From NCBI RefSeq assembly GCF_029633865.1, contig NC_079216.1, positions 60,528,545 to 60,592,544 of the forward strand: 64,000 nucleotides of DNA, written 5' to 3'. Made by a program: the position numbers and the translations under genes. How positions within the stretch are numbered: position 1 is the stretch's first letter; every line of letters begins with the position of its first letter. Origin of the DNA: Lampris incognitus. Its lineage: Eukaryota; Chordata; Actinopteri; Lampriformes; Lampridae. A model generated the notes under the pieces. The model was given only the letters and a program-made list of their open reading frames with translations, ran no database searches and had not been told where the DNA came from. Of the stretch, positions 10,946 through 21,400 are shown piece by piece.

Positions 10946-12439
10946 CTGTGTACAACGAATGCTGTGTTTATGGTCACTAGGCGTTATAGTAGAACACAGT
11001 GATAGACACCGCATTAAAATAAGACTGTTACGGGTCGTTTGACTGATGATTCATTAAATATGCCATGTAAACATGTAATAGTTGAAAAGGGATAACAGAA
11101 GTGTGTTTACGGGGTATTTACAGCAAGCGTAGTTTTGTTTTTGTCTGTCCTCAGTTTCACCCTTTTGCAAATCAATAAACCTGCGGACAGCGGATTCTGT
11201 CTCCAGAGATTTGATCAGCAGAAGGTGTTTAACTTACTGCCAAGTTGTCAGTACACAACAAGGGCAGCACTTGGTGGGCAGTATACTCATAGACTTAAAA
11301 TATGACGGGAAATCGCAAAAATAGGTTATATCTACAAAACGATATGCGACAGGAAAATTTTGAGGTGATTTTTGTGATCAGCAGCCCAAAATCCACAAAA
11401 TTCACCCAAACGTGTTCAGGAAGCAAAATCTTCGTTGTCCAGTGATCACTGCAACCACGAGAGGTTCTTCATCATACCGTCTGTAGATAAAAAATTTTTA
11501 GGCTGATGGGTCCAGTAGTTTGCGAGATTATCCCACACATACACGTGCATGCACGACCAAACGCATAATCCCCTCTAGCACATCATCTGGTGGAGATTAA
11601 AAGGGAAGAAAAAAAAACTAAAATCAAAAAAGGGGAAATATCAGATGGAATTTAGGGGAAAAACTGATTTCATATGGTCCTAAAGAGTTGGAACAAAATG
11701 CATGGTGACTGAAGAAAATGGTGGTGTTACATGGTGATGTTACAAAAATGTATGCGTTTCACATTTGGTCTGACTTTTAAGGCTGTTCTCATCATAGCCG
11801 GAGGCACAAACCTTGGGTCACTGTATGTAAACTCAGCCCTTGTGGAAATTCATCCATTTATTAGATTCTTGCTGAGCTCACACAATACATTCCATCTCCC
11901 ATTGAAGTAAACTAGAAAATCATGTTCTCTCTTCATCTAGCTGAACTAACAGTAAATGGTCTAGTAATTAATCAGTTGAAAGACATTTGAGTTTTCAAAT
12001 GCACTCACTTTCTTTATACTTTTTAGGGTACTTTAATGTAGCTGCAGTAAATGGCTAGTTAATCACTTGAGGCATAGTAAAGACCTTATAGCAGCACATA
12101 AAAAAGATTCTCATAGGCTTATGATGCACATTTGGGTAAATCAGGTGCTACAGATGGTAGGTTTCAGATTCCCAGGCATCTGGAAGTATAAACTACTTTC
12201 AGTAGCATGGTGACATGGGAGAAGCAATGAGAGTTGGTTTGTTTATTTTGGTAAACACATGATATAACACAGAGGACTTCTGGTTTTAAATGCTCTTTTT
12301 TCACAATTGTGAGCTGGAAGTCTTGACAAGCAAGGCAAGGAGTTCTTTAACTAGTCTCTTCCTCTTGATAGCTTTTTATTTACACTGGAGATGAAATTGA
12401 ATGACAATTCTAATGAATATTTCTATATTTGTTTTTCAG
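10946..12439 (+). other. Probable first intron of the C15orf39-like gene
   Basis: AT-rich and without ORFs of note. It ends in a strong acceptor, GTTTTTCAG (12431-12439). About 11300-11580 has the look of an interspersed repeat but cannot be named. Nothing else is supported. Confidence 0.4.
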
Positions 12440-12478
12440 GTCTGAAATGATATTGAATCACTGTTACAAAGTCACCAC

Positions 12479-15400
12479 ATGATGACCAACCAACCAGTGC
12501 AGAGCCTCATTGACCCAGTGGCTCAAAACAAGATGCCATTAGTTGAAGGGCCTTTAGCATCTGAAAGGCTGTCAAAGCCAGGAGATATGTCTGGGTTTCA
12601 CAGTGAGCAAGCTCTGCAGTGCAGGAGGTCGCACTTTACTTATGAACCCAGTGAAAAAGATGTACCTGGACGTATTCCTGCTTGGCGCAATCTGAAGACC
12701 TCTCTGCTGGATGGCAGGATTCCTCTGAGTCACCTCTCTGGAATGAAGGGGCAAAACCACGTAATTTATTGGCCGGACAACAAGGCATTCTCAATGGAGG
12801 AAACTCATCCTCATTCCTCTTATGTGCATAATGCCCCAGGCAAGCAGGACTTTACATATTACACCAGGAGTCCTGAAATCAGCAGCCCAACAGCAGCTCC
12901 ACTACAAACAGCTGGAGATGTGAATTGTTCTCCACCATCTGAAAACTCTGTTTCTTTAGCAATTCCCAAACCAATATATGGGCACAGTTCCTGCTGGAAT
13001 GAACTTGGTGGTGTGTTTGGACAGAGATACAGTATAGAGCATGGGCCTCAGAGGATGCCAAGCACTGTCTTTGAGGGGGAATGGACACACGCTGATGCTC
13101 GCTATAGCAACCCGTCTCACATCCAGAGGAAAGCTACAGAATCATTGCAGCAACAGTCAGGTCTGCAGCTTGTACCCAGTACAGAAAAACTACCACTTAA
13201 AGACATGATGATGCATAAATACCAAAGCATGAGCCCAAATAAAGAGAGGAGTTTACCTACCTATATTGACACAAACTATAGCAGTTATCTCCGTGCCCCA
13301 ACTCTCACACCACTCAGCCCCTTGGCTGAGCACAGCCAGCATTTACAGACGGCTCCCAACACCTACCACAGCCTGCATCACTCCCATCCTCCCATATATG
13401 GGCATATAATATCAGCACAACATGGTATTCCATCACAAGTTTGTCAAGACCGTTCTCCCATGTCTGAATACAGTCCGGTACCCGAGTACTCTATGTTTTA
13501 CTACCCTCAGGCAAATATGGCAGTAGAGAGCAGGCCAGTGTGTAAAGATATTGGGAGGATGCACAGTGAACTTTCTGTTCCTGGTATTCCTAAACACCCC
13601 ATCGCTAAGCTCCAGGAACACCACCTCCTCTCCCAGCCTGTTGGCACTATTGCCTCACAAAACCATTCCTTTTTGCAGGGTTTTGACCACCAATGTTATG
13701 CAGTTCACAGAACAAATATGAATGCAAGCCAAATGAGAGCTTCCTTAAGAAGGACACATGCTCCACTGAGCTTGCAATCAGTTGACCTAACCACTTCTCC
13801 ATCCAGCCTAAAGATGGATGGACATGTGACGCCCTTACCCAACCTACATGAGGACCAACTCACTACCAGCCTACATGTTGAGCAATTACAAGCTTCCCCA
13901 GCAAGGCTACAAGTGGACCAGACTGCTGCCAACAAAATTATGGACCAACTTAGTGTCTCACCGTCCAGTGTGCAAATAAACAGCCCTTTCGCCCCCCGCC
14001 CAGTTCTCCATATAGATCCTGCCAGCCTGAATATGAACCGACCCTTGAATTACTCCCATTATAAAGCTGAAGTCACATGTCCAAAGCAGCCCCAGAGCTG
14101 TGCTGATTCTCTACATGCTTTGCTGTCGCAGTCACCAACTCACCACGGAGTCCAGATCCACAATGCTGCCACTTGTAGTGTTAACCCTGTAAAATTGTCT
14201 TGCCCTCCTGCCATTGTAATTAGGAAAAATCGGGATGCTTCACTGTCCAGTTTAGGCAATGCTGTTTGTGAAGAAAGCCTGAAGAGAAGTATTTCACATA
14301 CACACATTGATCACACAACCCAATCCATCAAAACAAAATGGGAGGGTAGAGACTCATTTGAGATGGGCCTGTTTAATAAACGGCAAAAAGTTGAATTTGA
14401 AAATGTGAGTGTAGAGGCTGATCAGCTAGCTGACACCTCTCCTATGCCCATCATTGACAGTGTATTCAGCTTGGCTCCTTACAAAGCATACTTTAAGACT
14501 TCTGGAGTGCTGCTCCCAGCCAAAGGAAAGAGCATTGACCATCTATCTGAGCTCTGTGTAATCGGCAATCCTGAGTCATGCATCCAAACTAATGTGCCAA
14601 AGAGGGATGGAAAGTGGCCCGTTTTCTGTAGATTTCCCAAAGATGAGCTAAAAGGCCGTCCAGATAATTCAACAGAGAAGCCTGTCACACAAATACTTGA
14701 ACCCACAAAGATAAAAGAAAAGAAGATAGATCCACAGGACGCAGACAGTTCATCAGAAACTCATGTCAGTGATTGTAAAGGGAATCTAGATTGCTATAGG
14801 GAAGCAACAGTCAAGGAGGAGGTAGAGGAGACCGTTTCATCCGACGTTGTATCCATGTTGGAGATTGAAAAATGTGAACCTGATGAATCTGAAAATAAAT
14901 CTTCAATAGCAGTTAAACATGGGATGTCAGAAAACCCCGAAGCAGGAAACCTGTCAGCAGACAGGAAAGTAAAATCTAAGAGGAATATCAATCTACTGCT
15001 GGAAGAGACGGACAAAATCCCTTACCCTGAATCCATTACTCTACCTCAACCACCCAACAAAAACCTTGACATCCAAAATCTCCCTCCACATTTGCTTCCG
15101 CTGTACAGCTACAAAATTATCTTCCCTAACAATCTGTGTCCTACCTCTGTTGAAAATCCAACGAGGCCTCCTGTTCAGCCCACAGTGGAGGTCAAACCCA
15201 AATCGGAGCTCAACAAAAAAGTCCGCCAGCATTTCCTTGAGCTCCACCATTCCCTTTGCCAGCTGGTGTCTAGCTTTGTGTCAGCCTCTCCAGAGAAGGA
15301 GCTTAGAAACTGGCTGTCTCATTTTGAATTGACTGAACCTGCATCCTCCTCAGTCAAAGTAAAGAACCTATCCTTTTTGATGGGGGTCAAAGCAAGGGAG

Positions 15401-18400
15401 GTGTGGCTTAGTGAGGATATCAAGATGACTCTCCATAAGGTTCTTCAGAGGTTGAGAGAGTACATAACCCTGAAGCAATGTCCATTTCCACATGTTATGC
15501 GGACAGGGGCAGTGTTCATCCCCATGCTGGTGGTGAAGGAGCTGCTGTTTCCTCAAGTCCAGGGCAGCTTCATTGACCAGGTGCTTCAGGAGCACAAAGT
15601 AAATTTGCGGCCCACCACTCTCTCAGAGGAAAAGAGTCTTACTGAGCTCTGTAAACGTTCCTGCTCCAACAAGCTAAAGAGGCTCCTCTCTCTCAAACAC
15701 CTGCCGGACATTTATCCTGATGTAGTCAGCCTCTTCTATCATGCCTGTGTCCACAAGCATCTGGGTAAGTGTAAGTTTATGTAAGGTAAACTAATATGTG
15801 AAACTTTTTTTTTTTTTTTGCAAAACTATATTTTAGATCCCAATGTGTTTCTGGCCTTTCTCCAGTGAGTGGACACTGGTATGTGTTTCCTCTCTGTCAT
15901 TGTGAAACCAAATGTGGTAAACTTGGAGGGGTTGTAGTTGCACAACTGTCATAACCATCCTTCACTGAGCAATGAATGAATTAGACTTGCTTGTCTAAGC
16001 AGTCCTGAAGTTGATGTTTTTATGATGCGAAAAGGAAGCAAATGGACAGCAGACATCTATTAAGAGGTTTGGCATGAGGTGCATTCTGAACCACAACATC
16101 TGCCGCTTGGTTTAATGAATTTGAAGTCACAGAAAAGATTTACAAAAGAGAACCATTATCACTAAACAATATAGACTGAAAAAACTTGTAAAATCATATT
16201 TGCTTAATTTTTGTATTGTATTCATTTTCTTGGTACAACCACAACTGTCATTACAGCCTTTTAAATGTCATTGCAGCTATACACAGTTGCGAACCTGTGT
16301 ATCTGAGAATTTGTACAATTGAGCACGTGTGTTGAATCTGCTTTCTTTCACGTCTACCACAGTTTGTTAAAATTTTGAAAGGAAAAAAAGTGATTTGAGT
16401 ACATGTGCAATGATGTCCTTGAGCAGAGCAATTTGTGGCCATCTGTATCTCTCCCATTCAGTACAGTCTTGACCATATAAGCTGTCTATGGTCATGGAAT
16501 CACTTCTCCTTATTATACTATCTCAGTACCTGTTTTCACTACACACATAGAGAACTGTACATTACTTGGCAAGGCACAAAATATAGAGTGTCAAAATGAC
16601 GGTACCTCCGGGATCTGGAGCAGACTCCAGTGTGGTCGGTCTTGGTTTATGTGCATTTGATCCATTGAAAATGACATACACCATGGCAGCAGCATTGCCT
16701 GCCATATTCCGATTTCAGAAAATCCCAATTTATGTTGACGGCGTATTGTAGTTATTCCTCTACAATATCACTGCTGGAACAGGCCAGAGTGACAAGGTTA
16801 ACCACACAAGCCTTTTACCTCATGTCTGTTAATGAGATTCTCTGGGTTCAAGGCCCATTGTTTAGATCTGGTCAAGGTAATAAATACTCCATTTCAAATC
16901 CATTATCAACTGCACACGGTCTACTGGATTGTTCCCATCTAGTTTTAAACACGCAATAGTCCGACCTCTCCTGAAGAGCTTACTCTCCACCTTCTTGTTT
17001 TAAGCAATTTTAGACCAATTTCAAATCTTCTTTTTTTTGTTTATCGGATTTTCCCCCATTTTCTCCCCAATTGTACTTGGCCAGTTACCCCACTCTTCCG
17101 AGCCATCCCTGTCGCTGCTCCACCCCCTCTGCCAATCCAGTGAGGGCTGTGGACTATCACATGCTTCCTTCAATACACGTGGAGTCGCCAGCCGCTTCTT
17201 TTCACCTGACGGTGAGGAGTTACACCAGGAGGATGTAGCGCATGGGAGGATCACGCTATTCCCCCCCCAGTTTCCCCTCCCCCCCGAACAGGTGCCCAGA
17301 CCGACCAGAGGAGGCGCTAGTGCAGAGACCAGGACACATACCCACATCCGGCTTCCCACCCGCAGACACAGCCAGTTGTGTCTGTAGGGATGCCCAACCA
17401 AGTCGGAAGTAACATGGGGGTTCAAACCGGCGATCCCCATGTTGGTAGGCAACGGAATAGACTGCCATGCCACCCGGATGCCCCCAAATCTACCTTTTCT
17501 ATCTAAAATCTTAGAAAAGTCTGTTGCTCTTCAACTAATCGCACACATAAATAGTTTTAGTACTTTCGAGCAATTTCGATCAGGATTCTGTACCCACCAC
17601 AGCACAGAAACCGCTCTCATTAAAGTCACCAACGACTTCTTGCTCACCACTGACTCTGATGCTCACTCAGTTTTAATTCTGCTTGACCCGAGTTCCACTT
17701 TTGATACGGTTGACCACAACATCCTTTTAAATCGGCTGGAAAACTATGTTGGCATTAAGGATACTGCTTTTGCCTGGTTCCAGTCGATAACTATCTGACA
17801 GATCTTTCTCTGTTATAATGGGAGAATTCTCCTTATCCCCAACCCCCCTCACATGCGGTGTCTTGCAGGGATCAATTCTTGGTCAGTTATTTTCCATTTA
17901 CATGCTCTCCCTGGGTCAGCTCATCTGTCATCATTTTCACTGTTATGGGGACGACACCCAGCTTTACCTTCCGCTTACTGGTAATGACACACACGATCTG
18001 TCTTGTCTTATGGCTTGTCTCTCTGATATTAAGTACTGGATGTCACAAAACTTCTCTGGCTCAATGAGTCCAAATCTGAGGTCCTTTTATTTGCCCCCCC
18101 TAACCTAAAGTGGCAACCTAGAAAAGAGTCTAGGGAACCTGTCCTCCAATGTTAAGCGCTCTGCCCGCAGTTATGGTGTCTTTTTTTACTCCAAACTCCG
18201 TTTTGACACACAAATCACCTAGTACAGTCTTGCTTTCTCCAAATTAGGAATAACCACAAAAGTTTGGGGAAAACTTTTTTTTTTAATTTGGAATCACATT
18301 AATAGCATTTTACATAATCATCTTTAGTTAGATACTTTTACAAAATAATCCATCTTTTCTGCTTTTTACAGAGTAATTATATAGAACATAAACATAGAAC

Positions 18401-21400
18401 ATGGGGTGTTTTCCATTTGAGATAAAAGAAAAGGTACAAAAAAACATGCTTACATAAACAAATTTAAACAAAAGAGGGGCGTTTTTGGGGAAATATACAC
18501 TTTCCAAAATTTCCTCAAATTTAGTTTCCTCAAGCCTCATGGAGAAGGTAATTCTTTCCATCACAAAAATTTCATAAATTCTATTAAACCGGTCCTCTAT
18601 AGATGGTATGTCTGGCTTAAGCCATTTCTTTGTAAATGCTCTTCTAGCAGCTACACTCAATATTCCAAATAAGTAACTTGTATTAACGTTTGTGGGTGTT
18701 GCATGTAATAGACCAAAGAGGAGTTCATCGCAATTAAAAGTCGTTTTTTTTCCCCCAAATATAGTCACTAATTCTATATAAATCTTACGCCAAAAGGTAT
18801 TGACTTTTGGGCAGGCCCAAAACAAGTGGTAGTGATTGGCTTCCTGGGAGCCACAATCTCTCCAGCAGCTGGAAGAGCCTGAGTGGTGAGGTGACTGAAC
18901 AGGTGTGATAAAATATCTACTGAGGCTCTTCCAGCCAACACTGCCCATGAGGTTGAGCTTGTTATCTTCCACTGAGATTCACAATAGTTTGTCCAAACTT
19001 CCTCTGGAATGGAACGGTTAGTTTCCCGTCCCCATTTTTGTTTTATGTAGGCGGTGCTTGCTATCGTAATCTCCCGAAGTCCCCCTGTATAGCCTAGAGA
19101 TTATTGTAAGCCCTGAATCAATCCTATAGGCACTAACAAAAACTTCCAAGTAAATTATTTTCAAATGCCTTTTGACTCTTAACATAAAACCGTTAATGTG
19201 ATGGTGTACCTGAAGAAATCTATAAAAGCCACTATTATTTAACCCATGTGGTCTTTTCAACGTTGCCCAGTGTCCCCTGATTTAAAAAAAAAAAAAAAGA
19301 AAAAAGAATACAGTATGAGGACAGGCCCTGATTAGCCCGTCCTTTATAACTCGCATCTGATTTGTTTGGGGTCAAGTCGAGGCCGTGAGAGCACCATCTC
19401 GTAATTCTTATCTCTTCAAACCAGCCATTCTTAGTGATCGTATTTAGCCATGTTTTCAGAGATAAGATAATTCACTTATTAAATGTTTAAAAATGTTCTA
19501 TCGTTACTAAAGTCGACTGTGTGTTTTCTGAAAGAGCCCTACAGCCGTGGACCTCCCTACCTGAGGAACTTAGGCTAGCAAACCCACGGCCTTCTTTTAA
19601 ATCACTTCTTAAAACTCATTTGTAGTAAATCCGTTGTTGCCCAATTTTTATTTATTTTTTGTTGTTTATATTGTTTTGATTGTATACTTTTATAATTTTA
19701 CATCTTTAATTTTATGTTTTTCTTTCATCAGCTTATTTTAATTGTTTTTATCATAGTCCTTGTTTTGTCAGCCCTAATTCTCTTCGTTTTAATTATGCTC
19801 TTGTGACTTTATCCTGACCGTGTTTTACCTTGTTGTGTGGCGCGGATCTGGCATTGTCTTATATTTTTATTGTATTTTGTTGTTTTATCTTGACTGTGTG
19901 CAGTATTTTATCCTGCTGTGTAAGGCAACTTGTAACGCTGTTCAGAAAGATGCGATATAAATAAAGTTTATTATTATTATTTATTTATTTTTTACAGAAT
20001 CGACCTCTTCCTGATGCCCAAAAGAGAGCCCAGGTATATTTCTCTCGTTATGTTGTCCTTTGGCTTTACTGTTCTTTGCCACGTCTGATCGCTGCTCAAC
20101 TAACACGTCCTCTAACAACTAATGACGAATCACAATAAGTTCCTCTTAACATGAGTATGTGACTCATTGGGGGGGGGGGGGGGGGGGGTCAGTCTTCCGT
20201 AATACTTTTACCGGTAACACTTTAGTATGGGGAACATATTCTAAGTAAAAAAACGTCATTACTAGTGAATTAGTAATGATCAAGATGTCACTTTAGTATA
20301 AGTAACAAAAACTTAATTTACAGTAATTTAACACTATGAACACTTGTAGTTTTGTGTGTTGTTATGTAAGAACAGACCATATTCATTAAGTGTTAGTAAG
20401 GGAGAATAACTCTTCTTGTGGTACTACCACCTTATAAAGTCCATACTAAGCAAAGCATATTGAGATGGTACTACTAATAAGCAATAATTCTGAGGTTATA
20501 GAGGGAAAACTCATAGTTGATGGCTCACTGGTTATATAATAAGGCCATGCAGAATAAGGCATTGAGTACGTAATAATGACCAATTAAGAGCCAATATGTT
20601 GCTAATTTGCATGCTAATAAGCACCTAATTAATGGTGACTATGTTCCCCATACTAAAGTGTTACCCTTTTACCTGGTAACTTGCCCAACCCAGAACAATT
20701 TAGGGGAGGCTAACTGTTGGATTTTGTCATCAAAGTCCAGGTAGAAGAAATTACATGGCTAGCAGAGGGGCATAAAGGGGACAGACGGCATGCTGGCGGG
20801 TTATGTGACCTCTGGCTTGGTGAGAAGTCTGTGGTTTGACATGCTGATGCCCCTGTTTCGTGCTTTCAGAAATCTATTCATTTTCTTAAAGGCCGACATT
20901 TTGTGGGAACATGATTCACTCAATTCACTGATCCAATTAAATGGTCTTCCATTGCTGAGTCAATTTCGGAGGTTGAGGCGAACAAATGGTGACGTCAGAG
21001 AAATGTCAAGACACGTTTGGACACGTTTATCGAGAGAAATGTTTCATCACTCATCTAATGCCCCTTTTCCACTACATGGTACCGGCTCGACTCGCAGTGT
21101 TGTTTTCCATTACCGTAACAGTACCCCCTCAATGTAGGTGGTCTGCATTGATTTTGGTAACTGCTCCAGTCCAGTAACAGTTACAAAAACGCCAGTACTT
21201 TCCAGTAATGGAAAACGAAAAAGTCGAGTCGAGCTGAGCCGGTACCATGTAGTGGAAAAGGGGCATTAGTGACCTCTTCAGTCTAAACTGACTGCAGGTA
21301 TCCCCACCCTTATACACAAAACAGTTGTATAACGACCGAAACCGACCAGTTTCATATGCTAATAGGTGTGACCATTAACTAGAGTTTCAATGGCCATGTG

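Larger units (their letters stand above)
16925..19990 (+). mobile_element. L2-clade LINE, interrupted by a SINE and an L1
   Basis: L2 coding begins near 16940 (SFKHAIVRPLL-like). It is broken by the SINE at 17029-17484 and resumes with LPFLSKILEKSVALQLIAHI at about 17490. It continues with DHNILLNRLENYVGIKDTAF (17710-17765) and CGVLQGSILGQ (17850), with YGDDTQLYLPL (catalytic GDD rather than ADD). It stops at about 18265, where the minus-strand L1 lies, and resumes about 19500 with the L2 3' end and AT-rich tail (ATAAATAAAGTTTATTATTA near 19957). Frame breaks near 17797 and elsewhere leave it non-functional. It lies in the large intron of the C15orf39-like gene. Confidence 0.8.

Noticed and set aside
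12572-15595. Several minus-strand ORFs under the large exon
   Set aside because: They are antisense shadows of the long C15orf39-like exon and have no recognisable domains.
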